This document shows positions 43,780 to 53,605 of a stretch of 64,000 bases of DNA, in pieces. The notes beneath the pieces are model-generated. The model did no database searches, was not told where the DNA came from, and saw nothing but the letters and a program-made list of their open reading frames with translations. The stretch is from positions 1,020,001 through 1,084,000 of the forward strand of contig NZ_CP094669.1 of the NCBI RefSeq assembly GCF_022827545.1, in the 5' to 3' direction. Position 1 is the stretch's first letter. Each line of letters begins with the position of its first letter. This DNA is from Hymenobacter tibetensis (GTDB taxonomy: Bacteria; Bacteroidota; Bacteroidia; Cytophagales; Hymenobacteraceae). Position numbers and translations under genes: made by a program.

Positions 43780-44526
43780 CTACACGCGCCGCAGTTCCCG
43801 GACCCACACGTCCAATGCATCGGCAGCATAGAGCAGGGGAGCACCTACTGGGGTTGGAAGACCGTGGCTTTCCACCAACGTCGAATCCCATTCGCTGAGC
43901 GTAGCCTCCCGTAACCTCCAAGGCTCGTGAAAGAGTTGGCCGCGCCATAGGTTGGGCCCCTGTATATCCCGCAGCAGGTTGGGTCCCGCGGTGTAGAGAA
44001 AGTACCGCTCGGTCAGAAAATGCGCTAATGTACCCGGCTGAGTTGGCGGGAGTGCTTGCCCTGGCGTCCAGGTAGCGGCAAAGGTGGCTGGTGCTACTCC
44101 TTTGTGCGTGCGTTTGGCTACGGCCCGCAGCGCACTGCCGGTTTGCGTCAAGCTAATCTCGGCGTGCAGGTAGGGGAGGTGGAAGAACGTTCGGGCGGCC
44201 CACACGCCGAATGGATTGGTGGCATCCAGGGAAAGAAACCAAACGCCCGGCACTCCATCCAAACGCGCATACGTGCGCACATTAAGCTCGTGCAAATGAT
44301 GCAACCCTGGCACAGCAGGCAACCCCAGTGGCCGAATACCGCCCATGCTAAAGGGAACTACGCCCAGCCAAGCTTGTCCTTCAAACAAATCTAGTTCCAG
44401 CCGCGCCGGCAAATAGGGCCGCAACACTTCTGGCGCTACTGGCCAGTGCGCAAATAACAACTCACTCCAGCGTTGCCGCATCAGCGGGATACGGCGGCTA
44501 GGTAGCGTGAGCGAAGAGGTAGACAT
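43780..44526 (-). CDS. YqjF/DUF2071 family protein
   Basis: 248 residues, the usual family length. Typical pattern: RWSELLFAHWPVAPEVLRPYLP near the N-terminus, LELDLFEGQAWLGVVPFSM, HELNVRTYARLDGVPGVWFLSLDA, and a C-terminal EPWRLREATLSEWDSTL followed by LLYAADALDVWV. DUF2071 proteins are distant lipocalin/acetoacetate-decarboxylase-like folds; no function is established. No membrane segment. Stop codon 10 bases from that of cydB. Confidence 0.9.
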   Translation of the reverse strand: MSTSSLTLPSRRIPLMRQRWSELLFAHWPVAPEVLRPYLPARLELDLFEGQAWLGVVPFSMGGIRPLGLPAVPGLHHLHELNVRTYARLDGVPGVWFLSLDATNPFGVWAARTFFHLPYLHAEISLTQTGSALRAVAKRTHKGVAPATFAATWTPGQALPPTQPGTLAHFLTERYFLYTAGPNLLRDIQGPNLWRGQLFHEPWRLREATLSEWDSTLVESHGLPTPVGAPLLYAADALDVWVRELRRV

Positions 44527-44630
44527 AAGGCTAGACAGAGAAACAAGAAAGCTGTTGAGGCATCCCTAGTGGCAAGGGCCGTAGCACTACAACACCTCAA
44601 GCCGTGAATCTTCCTTGGGCAGTAGAAAGC

Positions 44631-44666
44631 AAAAGGGGATGCGGCCGTTGGCTGCATCCCCCTTTT
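44631..44666 (-). terminator. Hairpin terminator after typA
   Basis: Arms AAAAGGGGATGC at 44631-44642 and its complement at 44654-44666 with one bulged base, followed by a T-run on the minus strand, 18 bases beyond the typA stop codon. Confidence 0.85.
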
Positions 44667-44684
44667 CTCTTAATCTAGTTGATA

Positions 44685-46493
44685 CTAGTCTACTTTCTTG
44701 GCGTAACGCAGACGCTCGTTTTCGTCGAGCAGAATCTTGCGCATCCGCACCGATTTCGGCGTTACTTCCAGGTACTCATCCTTCTGGATGTATTCCATGG
44801 CTTCTTCCAGCGAGAACTGACGCTTCGGTACAATCTTAGCGTTTTCGTCGGAACCCGAAGCACGCATGTTCGTGAGCTTCTTGCCTTTCTGGATGTTAAT
44901 GGTCAAGTCGTTCGGACGAGTGTGCTCACCGATAACCTGGCCAGCGTATACTTCCTCACCTGGATCCACGAAGAACTCACCACGGTCCTGCATCTTGTCG
45001 ATGGTGTACGCCGTGCCGGCACCTGTGTCCATCGAAATCAGGGAGCCAGAGATACGGCCCGGAATTACACCCTTATACGGCTCGTAAGACGCGAAGCGGT
45101 GGTTCATGATAGCCTCACCAGCAGTAGCCGTCAGTACGTTGTTACGCAGACCGATCAAGCCACGAGCGGGAATGTTGAACTCCAGGTGCTGCAAGTCGCC
45201 TTTCGGCTCCATGATGGTCAGCTCGCCTTTGCGCATCGTCACCAATTCAATCACCTTGCCAGCAGTTTCCTCTGGTACGTCCACTACAAGGTGCTCCACT
45301 GGCTCCAAGCGGTTGCCGTTGTCGTCCTCTTTGAACAGAACCTGTGGCTGACCTACCTGCAATTCGAACCCTTCGCGACGCATGGTCTCGATGAGTACCG
45401 ACAAGTGAAGAATACCGCGGCCGTACACCAAGAATGTATCTTCCTTATCCGTCTCCTTTACGCGCAGCGCCAGGTTTTTCTCGGTTTCCTTGAACAGACG
45501 GTCACGCAAGTGACGCGACGTTACAAACTTGCCTTCCTTACCGAAGAACGGCGAGTTGTTGATGGTGAACAGCATGTTCATCGTTGGCTCATCAATGCTG
45601 ATGGTTGCCAAGCCTTCTGGGTTGTCGGCATCCGCCAGCGTATCCCCGATTTCGAAGCCTTCGATACCCGTTACAGCGCAGATTTCGCCGGAGCTAACCT
45701 CGGAAACCTTGGTGCGACCCAGGCCTTCGAATACTTGCAGCTCTTTGATTTTCACTTTCTTGACGGTGCCGTCACGCTTCACAAGGCTCATGTTGGCGCC
45801 TTCTTTCAGCGTACCGCGGTGTACCCGGCCAATGGCAATACGGCCCACGAACGACGAGTAGTCGAGCGAGGTAACCTGCATTTGCGGGGTGCCATCCAAG
45901 GTAGGAGCCGGCGGGATAGAAGCTACTACAGCATCCAAAAGCGGAATGATGTTGTCGGTCTTCACTTTCCAGTCGGTGCTCATCCAACCCTGCTTCGAGG
46001 AGCCGTACAGCGTCACGAAGTCCAGCTGGTCTTCGTTGGCACCGAGGTTGAACATGAGGTCGAATACCTGCTCGTGCACCTCGTCGGGGCGGCAGTTTTC
46101 CTTGTCCACCTTGTTTACTACCACAATGGGCTTCAAGCCCAAGTCAATGGCTTTGCCCAACACGAAACGCGTCTGGGGCATGGCGCCTTCGAAGGCATCG
46201 ACGAGCAGCAATACGCCGTCGGCCATCTTCAGTACGCGCTCCACTTCACCACCAAAGTCGGCGTGACCAGGAGTGTCGATGATGTTGATTTTTACGTCCT
46301 TATAACGCACCGAAACGTTTTTCGAAACGATGGTGATGCCTCGCTCGCGCTCCAGGTCGTTGTTGTCGAGGATCAAGTCGTCGAAGTGCTGGTGGTCGTC
46401 GAATAACTTCGAGGCGTGGATGATCTTGTCCACGAGCGTGGTCTTGCCGTGGTCAACGTGCGCAATGATTGCGATATTCCGGATGTTCTGCAT
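44685..46493 (-). CDS. typA: Ribosome-associated GTPase TypA/BipA
   Basis: 602 residues from the ATG at 46493 ([20 protein letters not shown]). A translational GTPase of the EF-G family needed for ribosome assembly and growth under cold or stress. P-loop AHVDHGKT (11-18), [12 protein letters not shown] switch [15 protein letters not shown] and the domain order G, II, III, V plus a TypA-specific C-terminus. All motifs are intact. The frame is open 33 codons upstream, but the family starts here and a TAnnTTTG box lies at 46513-46520. A long open frame on the opposite strand is a shadow of this highly codon-biased gene. Confidence 0.97.
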   Translation of the reverse strand: MQNIRNIAIIAHVDHGKTTLVDKIIHASKLFDDHQHFDDLILDNNDLERERGITIVSKNVSVRYKDVKINIIDTPGHADFGGEVERVLKMADGVLLLVDAFEGAMPQTRFVLGKAIDLGLKPIVVVNKVDKENCRPDEVHEQVFDLMFNLGANEDQLDFVTLYGSSKQGWMSTDWKVKTDNIIPLLDAVVASIPPAPTLDGTPQMQVTSLDYSSFVGRIAIGRVHRGTLKEGANMSLVKRDGTVKKVKIKELQVFEGLGRTKVSEVSSGEICAVTGIEGFEIGDTLADADNPEGLATISIDEPTMNMLFTINNSPFFGKEGKFVTSRHLRDRLFKETEKNLALRVKETDKEDTFLVYGRGILHLSVLIETMRREGFELQVGQPQVLFKEDDNGNRLEPVEHLVVDVPEETAGKVIELVTMRKGELTIMEPKGDLQHLEFNIPARGLIGLRNNVLTATAGEAIMNHRFASYEPYKGVIPGRISGSLISMDTGAGTAYTIDKMQDRGEFFVDPGEEVYAGQVIGEHTRPNDLTINIQKGKKLTNMRASGSDENAKIVPKRQFSLEEAMEYIQKDEYLEVTPKSVRMRKILLDENERLRYAKKVD

Positions 46494-46512
46494 ACAATGG
46501 GTTTTCCGGGTG

Positions 46513-46520
46513 CAAAGGTA
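46513..46520 (-). promoter_or_regulatory. TAccTTTG (-7) box upstream of typA
   Basis: On the minus strand TACCTTTG lies 19 bases before the typA start, matching the Bacteroidota -7 consensus TAnnTTTG. A -33 TTTG at the proper distance is not obvious. Confidence 0.55.
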
Positions 46521-46679
46521 AGTAATTTCAGTGGCAAAAGCCCGCCTGCACAAAAAGTTAACTTCCTGACACAGAAACCAAGCCGTTGCCAACGAACCGA
46601 ACGTATAGCCGCCCCCGTATGTTCCTTCACAAGCCGAACACTACCGCTCGGCTCCATAAATTCTTATCTGCTTCACCAC

Positions 46680-47258
46680 ATGCGCTCTTCCCTGCTGATT
46701 CTGCTCTTGTCCACCGTGGCCTTGAACTCGGCTTGTTCTCAAAATAAAAGTGCCCGCGACGCCAAAATGGATGCCGCTGACTCCCGCCGCACTCCGGTGG
46801 TTCCTGTGAAGGCAGTGGCTGCCAAATACCCCAGCCCCAAAGTGGTAACGGGCAAGCCCAATGAGTTTCCGGTGCGGAAAACCGATGCTGAGTGGAAAAA
46901 GCAACTCACGCCGGCCCAATACTTCATTTTGCGCCAGCAAGGCACTGAGCGGCCGTTCGTGAACAAGTATGCCGACAACCACGAGAAAGGCAACTATTAC
47001 TGCGCGGCCGACCACAACCTACTGTTCTCTTCGGAAACCAAGTTTGAGTCCGGTACGGGTTGGCCAAGCTTCTGGGCTCCGGCCACCGAGAATAGCTTGA
47101 AAGTAACGGCCGACAACAGCATGGGCATGAGCCGCGACGAGCTGGTATGCGCTAAGTGCGGCGGGCATCTCGGCCACGTATTCAACGACGGTCCCAAGCC
47201 CACTGGCCAGCGCTACTGCATGGACTCCGACGGTATGCTGTTCGAGAAAGCCAAGTAA
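46680..47258 (+). CDS. msrB: Methionine-R-sulfoxide reductase, lipoprotein form
   Basis: 192 residues from the ATG at 46680. The lipoprotein signal ends at Cys19 (LNSAC), so it should repair methionine R-sulfoxides in the periplasm. The MsrB fold is clear: [48 protein letters not shown] and the catalytic Cys180 in RYCMDSDGM. Odd point: the first zinc pair, normally CxxC, reads Cys108-Ala-Ala-Asp111, so one zinc cysteine is missing while the second pair (Cys157, Cys160) is kept. Divergent from typA. Confidence 0.93.
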   Translation: MRSSLLILLLSTVALNSACSQNKSARDAKMDAADSRRTPVVPVKAVAAKYPSPKVVTGKPNEFPVRKTDAEWKKQLTPAQYFILRQQGTERPFVNKYADNHEKGNYYCAADHNLLFSSETKFESGTGWPSFWAPATENSLKVTADNSMGMSRDELVCAKCGGHLGHVFNDGPKPTGQRYCMDSDGMLFEKAK

Positions 47259-47280
47259 GTTTCTGTCTTTAATCCAGCAA

Positions 47281-47309
47281 GGCCCATTGGCAATCTAAGC
47301 CAATGGGCC
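47281..47309 (+). terminator. Hairpin terminator after msrB
   Basis: 11-bp perfect stem (47281-47291 and 47299-47309) with a 7-base loop and a loosely T-rich tail, 22 bases after the msrB stop. Confidence 0.82.
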
Positions 47310-47369
47310 ATGTTGTTTGTTGTGGAAGCAGAAGCGTACTCTGTACTTAGTTTTCCATTCACTTTACGT

Positions 47370-48164
47370 ATGTCAACCCAAGTTCAAGACCCCATTCTTC
47401 ACTTGCAGGAGCAACTTGCTCCGGCCCGCGCGCAACTGGTAGCCCATGAAGTGTACCATACGCTGCACACCCTGGAAGATTTGCAAGTGTTCATGCAGCA
47501 CCACGTGTTTGCTGTGTGGGACTTTATGTCGTTGCTGAAGGCGCTACAGCGCGACCTAACGTGTACTACCGTGCCGTGGGTGCCCCAGGGTAATCCGGCC
47601 ACCCGCCGTCTAATCAACGAAATTGTGCTCGAGGAAGAAACCGACGTCGACCAGCAAGGGCAGCCGGCTTCGCACTTCGAAATGTACTTGCGCTCCATGG
47701 AAGAGTGTGGCGCCGACACTGCGCCTATGCACCGCCTGCTAGGTGCGCTAGGAGTTGGCGAAACCATGGAGCGGGCCTTGGAAATAGCAGATGCGCCCGA
47801 ATCGGTACGGCGCTTTGTGCTGGCTACTTTCGACATTATTAATTCCGGCGAAACGCACGCCATAGCTGCTGCTTTTACTTTCGGCCGCGAAGATGTGATT
47901 CCGGACATGTTCCGCCACTTGGTGCATGACTTACGGGAGCGTTTCCCGAGCCAGCTGGACACATTCACGTACTACCTCGACCGCCACATTCAGCTCGACG
48001 AGGAAGTGCACACGCCGCTGGCGCAGCAAATGGTGCGCGAGCTGTGCGGTACCGATGCCAAACGGTGGCAGGAATGCGAGGAAGTAGCAGCTAAGTGCAT
48101 GAAAGCCAGGCTGGAACTCTGGGACGGTATTCGGTCTGCTTTGTCGCACCCAGTAAGCAAGTAA
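47370..48164 (+). CDS. DUF3050 family protein (haem-oxygenase-like fold)
   Basis: 264 residues from the ATG at 47370. Conserved features: AHEVYHTLHTLEDLQVFMQHHVFAVWDFMSL (motifs AHEVY and HHVFAVWDFM), EIVLEEETD, SGETHAIAAAFTFGRE and HIQLDEEVHTPLA. The spacing of His and Glu residues is that of the haem-oxygenase-like diiron fold, which points to a metal-dependent oxidase or oxygenase, but no substrate is known. Cytoplasmic. Its own hairpin terminator lies at 48211. Confidence 0.9.
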   Translation: MSTQVQDPILHLQEQLAPARAQLVAHEVYHTLHTLEDLQVFMQHHVFAVWDFMSLLKALQRDLTCTTVPWVPQGNPATRRLINEIVLEEETDVDQQGQPASHFEMYLRSMEECGADTAPMHRLLGALGVGETMERALEIADAPESVRRFVLATFDIINSGETHAIAAAFTFGREDVIPDMFRHLVHDLRERFPSQLDTFTYYLDRHIQLDEEVHTPLAQQMVRELCGTDAKRWQECEEVAAKCMKARLELWDGIRSALSHPVSK

Positions 48165-48210
48165 ATACCTGCTGGCAAGCCAACCTCACCACTACTTACC
48201 GCGTTGTAAG

Positions 48211-48239
48211 AAAGCCACACCAAAGTCGGTGTGGCTTTT
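48211..48239 (+). terminator. Hairpin terminator after the DUF3050 gene
   Basis: An 11-bp stem (AAAGCCACACC at 48211-48221 and its complement at 48228-48238) followed by TTTTCTTTTG. The next gene's start is only 12 bases further. Confidence 0.9.
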
Positions 48240-48250
48240 CTTTTGTCTCC

Positions 48251-48604
48251 ATGAAAACGACTTTTACGCGCCTCATACAAACGGTTCTTCTGGTAGGTAC
48301 TTGCAATCTTACGACGGCCTGTTTCACCTCGCAGGAAAGCACAGCTGAAATAGAGCGCCCCGCTCTGCCAAACAAAATCACGACGGATGCCGAACGGCAA
48401 GCAGCGTACAACAGCGGCGCCGGCTACGGCGGATCGGTGCCGGACGCCACACCGGGCCGGGTCCGGCTAGGCGAGCAAGCCAGCGGTATCAATTCGCGCA
48501 AACGCCCCGAAAGCCTCAACACCAACGAGTCCAACACCACCACCAACGAGACCCGCTTGCGCCGGCTCAACGGCGCCCCCGCCGACACTATTTTACGGCC
48601 GTAG
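48251..48604 (+). CDS. Small hypothetical lipoprotein (117 aa)
   Basis: The ATG at 48251 gives a signal with lipobox TTAC (Cys25). The mature part is short, polar and probably disordered: a Gly-rich stretch (NSGAGYGGSVPD) is followed by many Asn, Thr and Arg residues. No domain is recognised. It has its own terminator, so it is likely a real, separately transcribed gene. It starts right behind the terminator of the DUF3050 gene, so its promoter must overlap the end of that unit. Confidence 0.65.
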   Translation: MKTTFTRLIQTVLLVGTCNLTTACFTSQESTAEIERPALPNKITTDAERQAAYNSGAGYGGSVPDATPGRVRLGEQASGINSRKRPESLNTNESNTTTNETRLRRLNGAPADTILRP

Positions 48605-48629
48605 CAGACAGTCGTCAACTGAAAAGTAG

Positions 48630-48670
48630 AACGGCCCGCTACTTCCTGATGCAGGAGTAGCGGGCCGTTT
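48630..48670. terminator. Bidirectional terminator
   Basis: An 18-bp stem with one bulged base (48630-48648 with 48652-48669) between the small lipoprotein gene and the convergent histone-H1-like gene; T-runs are short on both sides. Confidence 0.88.
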
Positions 48671-48704
48671 TACGTTGCTTTCGTAGCGCGCCGTGGGTAG
48701 AAGG

Positions 48705-49370
48705 CTAGTTGCCCGTGGTAGCCACGCCGTCCGATACTACTTCGCTAACTGGAACTGCCTTAGCAGCGGCTGGCTTGGGCGCTGCTGGGCGCACGCGGCG
48801 GGGAGCCGGAGTAGTTGCAGCGGGCTTTGCCGTAGTGGCGGCCGGGCGAGCTGGAGCAGCTTGAGGCGCTTTGGCCGCTGCTGGGGCTTTGCTGGTGGAA
48901 CTGCCTTTTGTTGTACTACCACCTTTGCTCGGCACGGTGGCTGTTTGCTTGGCGCTAGGCGCAGCAGTTGCGCTGGCGGGCTCGGTTGAAATGCTGTCGG
49001 AAGCAGCGGGCGTGCCATTGTCGTAGTGCCGTACGATGGTGTGCAGCGCTTGCTCGAACAAGCGGGCCGTATCCACGTCGAGGCGGGTAGTGGCTTCTTT
49101 CACCACTTCTTTCAACTTGTCTTTCGTTTCTTTGCGAATGCGCTTCACCACTTCGCTCATGCGCAGATCCAACTCCTTTTGCAGTTGTTTGGCCGCGAGC
49201 TTCAACGTTTTCTTTTGATTCGCTTTTTTATCAGCACTTGAGTCTGAAATAGTTTCGGAAGCACGAGTAGCCGCTTTGGCTGCTTTGCGCTGCGCTTTTT
49301 CAGCTGAATTTTTCTTGCCGGATTCTTTTTTAACCTTTTTCTCGGGCTGTTCTTCTTCAGATTTTTTCAT
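48705..49370 (-). CDS. Lys/Ala-rich histone H1-like protein
   Basis: 221 residues. The first 60 are extremely Lys/Glu/Ala-rich, 55-110 form a helical, coiled-coil-like segment (LAAKQLQKELDLRMSEVVK and more), and 120-221 is a low-complexity Ala/Pro/Thr/Lys/Arg tail with PAPRRVRPAAPKPAAAKA-like motifs. The composition resembles AlgP/H1-like nucleoid proteins, so DNA binding is possible, but the helical part also looks like a protein that oligomerises. The tail is probably hypervariable. No signal peptide, so cytoplasmic. Low-complexity sequence makes homology calls unreliable. Confidence 0.65.
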   Translation of the reverse strand: MKKSEEEQPEKKVKKESGKKNSAEKAQRKAAKAATRASETISDSSADKKANQKKTLKLAAKQLQKELDLRMSEVVKRIRKETKDKLKEVVKEATTRLDVDTARLFEQALHTIVRHYDNGTPAASDSISTEPASATAAPSAKQTATVPSKGGSTTKGSSTSKAPAAAKAPQAAPARPAATTAKPAATTPAPRRVRPAAPKPAAAKAVPVSEVVSDGVATTGN

Positions 49371-49587
49371 AGGTGGGCAAGGTTGAGAGGTTTCTTTTTT
49401 AAAGAACGCTCAAGAGCAAGTAATGGTCGAGCTGCCCAAATATATGAGAAAAAATGGGCGGCCTTTGTTATGCACGTATTACCTCTAATTCAATTCGCTA
49501 TTCCATCAACTTTGCAGCCCCAGAAAGTATGCATGCTGCTTTTTTCAACGCCTTGGTTCTCCTTCTGTTTATTTCTCTTTTTCACTG

Positions 49588-51633
49588 ATGCAACCTGATC
49601 CTCAACGCTATACCGTCACGGCGGCGCTGCCCTATGCCAATGGGCCAGTGCATATCGGCCATTTGGCGGGCGTGTACTTACCAGCCGATATCTATGTCCG
49701 CTATTTGCGGGCTGCCGGCCGCGACGTGAAATTTATTTGTGGCTCCGACGAACACGGTGTGCCCATCACCATTCGGGCCCAAAAAGAAGGCGTAACGCCA
49801 CAGCAAGTGGTAGATAAGTATCACGCCATCATCCGCGACTCGTTCCAGGACTTCGGAGTTTCGTTTGATATTTATTCCCGTACTTCTTCGCAAACGCACA
49901 GCGAAGTAGCCAGTGGCTTTTTTAAAAAACTGTACGCAGAAAACAAATTCGTTGAGCAGGTTTCGCAACAGTACTACGACGAAAAAGCCGAGCAATTTCT
50001 GGCCGACCGTTACATCGTAGGTACGTGCCCCAATTGCGGCAACGAAAATGCATACGGCGACCAATGTGAGCGGTGCGGCTCCTCGCTCAGCCCCACGGAG
50101 TTAATCAATCCGCACTCTATGCTTTCCGGTAACCAGCCGGTGCTGCGCGACACCAAGCACTGGTATCTGCCGCTCGATCAGTATGAGCCCTGGCTGCGTG
50201 AGTGGATAGTAGAAGGCCACAAGCAAGATTGGAAAACCAACGTGTACGGCCAGTGCAAGTCCTGGATCGATCAGGGCCTGCACCCCCGTGCCGTAACCCG
50301 TGACCTGGATTGGGGCGTGCCCGTGCCTGTCCCTGGTGCGGAGGGTAAAGTGCTCTACGTGTGGTTTGATGCGCCCATTGGCTACATTTCGGCTACCAAA
50401 GACTTGTTGCCTGACACCTGGGAAACCTACTGGAAAGATCCCGGCACGAAGCTGGTGCACTTCATCGGCAAAGACAACATCGTGTTCCACTGCATCATTT
50501 TCCCGGCGATGCTCAAGGCCCACGGCGACTATATCCTGCCCGATAACGTGCCCGCCAACGAGTTCCTGAACCTAGAAGGCGACAAAATCAGCACGTCCCG
50601 CAACTGGGCAGTGTGGCTGCACGAGTACCTGCAAGACTTCCCCGGCAAGGCCGACGTGCTGCGCTACGTACTCTGCGCTAACGCCCCCGAGAACAAAGAC
50701 AACGACTTCACCTGGAAAGACTTTCAAGCTCGCAACAACAACGAGCTGGTGGCTAACCTCGGCAACTTTGTAAACCGGGCTGTGGTACTCACGCACAAGT
50801 TCTTTGACGGTAAAGTGCCTACCCGTGGGCCTCTCACAGCGCAAGACGAAGAGGTGTTCACGCAGCTAGCGGAGTTCCCGCAGCGCATCGGAGAGCTAAT
50901 CGACAACTACCGTTTCCGCGACGCGCTAAACGAGTTGATGAACCTAACCCGGCTCGGCAACAAATACCTGGCTGATACCGAGCCGTGGAAGCTCATCAAA
51001 ACCGATGAAGCCCGCACCGCAACTGTATTGCACGTTGCGCTGCAGTTGGCCGCCAGCTTGGTTACGTTGCTCGAACCCTTCCTGCCTACCTCAGCTGACA
51101 AGCTAGGTACCATGCTGAACCTAGAGAAAGGCACTTGGCAGCAAGCTGGCCGCCCTGATGCCTTGCCTAACGGGCATCAAATCAACGAAGCCGCCCTGCT
51201 CTTCGACAAGATTGAGGATGCTACCGTGGATGCGCAGGTGCAGAAGCTGCTTGACACCAAGAAAGCCAATGAGCTAGCCAACGCCGTAGCCGCCCCCGCC
51301 AAAGAAGACATCAGCTTTGAAGAGTTTCAGCGCATGGATTTGCGTGTGGGCACCATTGTAACCGCTGAGAAAGTTGCCAAAACCAAGAAACTACTGAAGC
51401 TGACCGTTGATCTGGGCTTGGCCGAGCCTCGCACCATTGTGAGCGGTATTGCCGAGCACTTCATTCCCGAAGCCCTGGTCGGCCAGCAGGTGCAAGTACT
51501 GCTGAATTTGGCGCCCCGTGAAATCAAAGGCATTCAAAGCCAAGGCATGCTGCTAATGGCCGAAAATGCAGACGGGTCGTTGGCGTTGATGCAGCCAGGC
51601 CACGTTGTGGTGCCGGGTAGTGGCATAGCATAA
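49588..51633 (+). CDS. metG: Methionyl-tRNA synthetase
   Basis: 681 residues, the long form with a C-terminal tRNA-binding domain. It charges tRNA-Met. HIGH motif His22-Ile-Gly-His25 in [10 protein letters not shown]; a zinc knuckle with Cys147, Cys150, Cys160, Cys163; the KMSKS loop appears as KISTS (Lys333-Ser337); the EMAP/Trbp111-like domain covers about 575-681 ([13 protein letters not shown]). All catalytic features are normal. A perfect 29-bp hairpin terminates the gene. Confidence 0.98.
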   Translation: MQPDPQRYTVTAALPYANGPVHIGHLAGVYLPADIYVRYLRAAGRDVKFICGSDEHGVPITIRAQKEGVTPQQVVDKYHAIIRDSFQDFGVSFDIYSRTSSQTHSEVASGFFKKLYAENKFVEQVSQQYYDEKAEQFLADRYIVGTCPNCGNENAYGDQCERCGSSLSPTELINPHSMLSGNQPVLRDTKHWYLPLDQYEPWLREWIVEGHKQDWKTNVYGQCKSWIDQGLHPRAVTRDLDWGVPVPVPGAEGKVLYVWFDAPIGYISATKDLLPDTWETYWKDPGTKLVHFIGKDNIVFHCIIFPAMLKAHGDYILPDNVPANEFLNLEGDKISTSRNWAVWLHEYLQDFPGKADVLRYVLCANAPENKDNDFTWKDFQARNNNELVANLGNFVNRAVVLTHKFFDGKVPTRGPLTAQDEEVFTQLAEFPQRIGELIDNYRFRDALNELMNLTRLGNKYLADTEPWKLIKTDEARTATVLHVALQLAASLVTLLEPFLPTSADKLGTMLNLEKGTWQQAGRPDALPNGHQINEAALLFDKIEDATVDAQVQKLLDTKKANELANAVAAPAKEDISFEEFQRMDLRVGTIVTAEKVAKTKKLLKLTVDLGLAEPRTIVSGIAEHFIPEALVGQQVQVLLNLAPREIKGIQSQGMLLMAENADGSLALMQPGHVVVPGSGIA

Positions 51634-51639
51634 TCTCCA

Positions 51640-51702
51640 AATCTTACACAACGCAAAAGAGCCGTTCCACGCAGGAACGGCTCTTTTGCGTTGTGTAAGA
51701 TT
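51640..51702. terminator. Long perfect hairpin after metG
   Basis: Arms 51640-51668 and 51674-51702 are perfect 29-base complements with a 5-base loop, including an A-run and a T-run, so it can end transcription of metG (+) and of the DUF2846 gene (-). Confidence 0.95.
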
Positions 51703-51723
51703 AGTTGGCCGCTAGTCGCTATT

Positions 51724-52155
51724 CTATATGCCTGTGCACTGCGCGCAGTCGTCGGATTTGGTGATGCGCTGCAAGCAGGTGCGGGCGTACTCTGCGGGTG
51801 CCAAGCCCATGTTGTAGCCCATGATATCGGTCTGGACAAAGTAGGTTTCGCCTGCTTTGGCTGCAAACCGCAGAATGGTATCTGTTTTTAGGGGCCATAC
51901 AAAGAAACCACTGACGTGCGAACGGAGGGTAACCATGCCTGCTGGTACCGTGGTAATCATGTAACGTCCCTTCCCCAACCGACACAGCTCTCGTGTGTCG
52001 TTAAAGAAATCGTAGTTGACGTTCCAACTGAAAAGCTTGTTTGGCCGGTACACCACCACGGTGGCCGTAGCTGCCGACTGAGCTGTAGTGGAAGTCGCCG
52101 AAAGCAACACAATGCCCAACACGGCAACGAAGCAATGCAATAGCTTGGTTTTCAT
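51724..52155 (-). CDS. DUF2846-like secreted protein
   Basis: 143 residues with a cleavable signal peptide ending about TTAQS (residue 26). The mature part begins with ATVVVYRPNKLFSWNVNYDFF and has GKGRYMITTVPAGMVTLRSHV, the strand pattern of DUF2846 (beta-sandwich) domains, then GETYFVQTD. The C-terminus has Cys residues (TCLQRITKSDDCAQC) that could form disulphides. Periplasmic or surface; role unknown. Stop lies just after the shared terminator. Confidence 0.75.
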   Translation of the reverse strand: MKTKLLHCFVAVLGIVLLSATSTTAQSAATATVVVYRPNKLFSWNVNYDFFNDTRELCRLGKGRYMITTVPAGMVTLRSHVSGFFVWPLKTDTILRFAAKAGETYFVQTDIMGYNMGLAPAEYARTCLQRITKSDDCAQCTGI

Positions 52156-52199
52156 AGCTAAGGAACGAGTTAATTGCTCCTACTAATATACGCATTTAC

Positions 52200-52763
52200 C
52201 TATTTCGTATTCACTAAGTTCATAGCGCGTTCCAATCCAAGCGTGCCAAAAGCCAACAGCGCGTCAGCTGCCTTCTCGATGTGCGTGGGTAAGTCAATTT
52301 GCTCGTCGGTGGTAAAGGGATTGAGGACGTAATCCACTTGGCGGCCTTTCGGGAAATTAGCATCCACGCCGAAGCGCAGGCGGGCGTATTCGTCGCTGCC
52401 AATGGTTTCCTGAATGCTTTTCAGCCCGTTGTGCCCGCCCGCCGAGCCCTTGCCTTTTAGCCGCAGCTTGCCGTAGGGTAAGGCCAAGTCATCCGTTACC
52501 ACCACCATGTTCTCTTTTTCCAGTTTGAGGCTGGTGAGGTAATGCGCCGCCGCTTTACCGCTCAGGTTCATGAAGGTGGTTGGCTTCACCAACACAAACG
52601 TTTTGCCTTTGTGCTTGATTTCGGTGGTGAAGGCATGACGCCCCAACTCGAAACGCGCGTCGTGCTTGGCAGCTAAATAGTCAGCCACCATAAACCCAAT
52701 GTTGTGGCGGGTGTTGGCGTATTCCGGCCCAATGTTGCCGAGGGCGAGAACCAGGTATTTCAT
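52200..52763 (-). CDS. pth: Peptidyl-tRNA hydrolase
   Basis: 187 residues from the ATG at 52763 (MKYLVLALGNIGPEYANTRH). The enzyme frees tRNA from stalled peptidyl-tRNA. Catalytic His20 in NTRHNIGF, Asn10 in LGN, Asp in VTDDLALPYG and the conserved GSAGGHNGLKSI are all present. In many bacteria the order is prs-rplY-pth; here rplY is upstream on the same strand, with 209 bases and a terminator in between. Confidence 0.97.
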   Translation of the reverse strand: MKYLVLALGNIGPEYANTRHNIGFMVADYLAAKHDARFELGRHAFTTEIKHKGKTFVLVKPTTFMNLSGKAAAHYLTSLKLEKENMVVVTDDLALPYGKLRLKGKGSAGGHNGLKSIQETIGSDEYARLRFGVDANFPKGRQVDYVLNPFTTDEQIDLPTHIEKAADALLAFGTLGLERAMNLVNTK

Positions 52764-52891
52764 AGAGTCACGGATTGAAGCGGATTTATCGGATTGTCGA
52801 GGTTGTGTGGTCGTCAGCCAATCCGTCGGGTGCAAAGATGTAGCATGAACCGCATTTCAAATATAGACCTCAAGGGAAAGAGGAAAGACAA

Positions 52892-52923
52892 AAAAAGCCG
52901 TCCTGCATGCAGGACGGCTTTTT
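52892..52923 (-). terminator. Hairpin terminator after rplY
   Basis: A 16-bp perfect palindrome stem (52892-52907 and 52908-52923, centred on GCATGC) with A/T runs on both sides, 50 bases after rplY and before pth, so the two genes may be separate units. Confidence 0.9.
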
Positions 52924-52972
52924 GCGGTTAGGAACGAAACACGCAATGCGTGTGGTCCACTTGATCCGTGCT

Positions 52973-53545
52973 TTACTTTTCGCCTTGCATCTGGCCTTTC
53001 AGTGCACGTGGGATGGCCACGGTAGCAATAGGAGCCTGAGCGTTGGTAAGGATGGTGAAGCCTTTCTCCTCCACCTTGCTTACTTTGATCGACTTGCCGA
53101 GGCCGAGGTCAGAAATGTCCACTTCTACGAAGTCGGGCAGGTTCTCGGGAGTAGCTTTCACTTTCAGCTTACGCAGCTTGCTCACCAGTTTGCCACCGGC
53201 CAGTACGCCTGGCGAAACGCCGATGTACTTCACGGGAACATCCATTTTCACTTCTTTACCGTCAGCCAACTCCAGGAAGTCAACGTGCAGCAGCATTTCG
53301 TTTACGGGATGGAACTGCGCATCCTGCACAATAGCGCGGTAGTGCGTACCCTCCACGTTCAAGTCCACGATGTGAACTTCAGGAGTGTACAGCAATTCGC
53401 GGAAGAGGATAGCGGGGGCCGTGAAATGGACCTGCTCAGCGCCACCGTACAATACGCACGGCACGTACGACTCAAGGCGAACCGCCTTGGAATCCTTCTT
53501 ACCGAGATTCGCTCTTTTAAACCCTACAATCTCGAGGCTTTTCAT
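52973..53545 (-). CDS. rplY: Ribosomal protein bL25 (Ctc form)
   Basis: 190 residues from the ATG at 53545 (MKSLEIVGFKRANLGKKDSK). The two-domain Ctc form: 5S-rRNA-binding L25 domain (about 1-90) with VPCVLYGG, RAIVQDAQFHPV and LLHVDFLEL, then the TL5/Ctc C-terminal beta domain (about 95-185). It is a general stress form in Gram-positives and the standard form in Bacteroidota. The frame is open 36 codons upstream, but that part is not homologous. A TAtcTTTG box lies upstream at 53598-53605. Confidence 0.96.
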   Translation of the reverse strand: MKSLEIVGFKRANLGKKDSKAVRLESYVPCVLYGGAEQVHFTAPAILFRELLYTPEVHIVDLNVEGTHYRAIVQDAQFHPVNEMLLHVDFLELADGKEVKMDVPVKYIGVSPGVLAGGKLVSKLRKLKVKATPENLPDFVEVDISDLGLGKSIKVSKVEEKGFTILTNAQAPIATVAIPRALKGQMQGEK

Positions 53546-53597
53546 AAAAGATGTGTTTTGAGAAAAATAACCACCTGCCCAAGTGGCAAACGGGCCG

Positions 53598-53605
53598 CAA
53601 AGATA
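53598..53605 (-). promoter_or_regulatory. TAtcTTTG (-7) box upstream of rplY
   Basis: TATCTTTG on the minus strand, 52 bases before the rplY start, matches TAnnTTTG. No good -33 element could be recognised at the expected distance. Confidence 0.5.

Noticed and set aside
44679..46406. Open frame of 575 codons on the plus strand opposite typA
   Set aside because: It is the mirror of a strongly codon-biased housekeeping gene; its product has no family features and all TypA motifs lie on the other strand.
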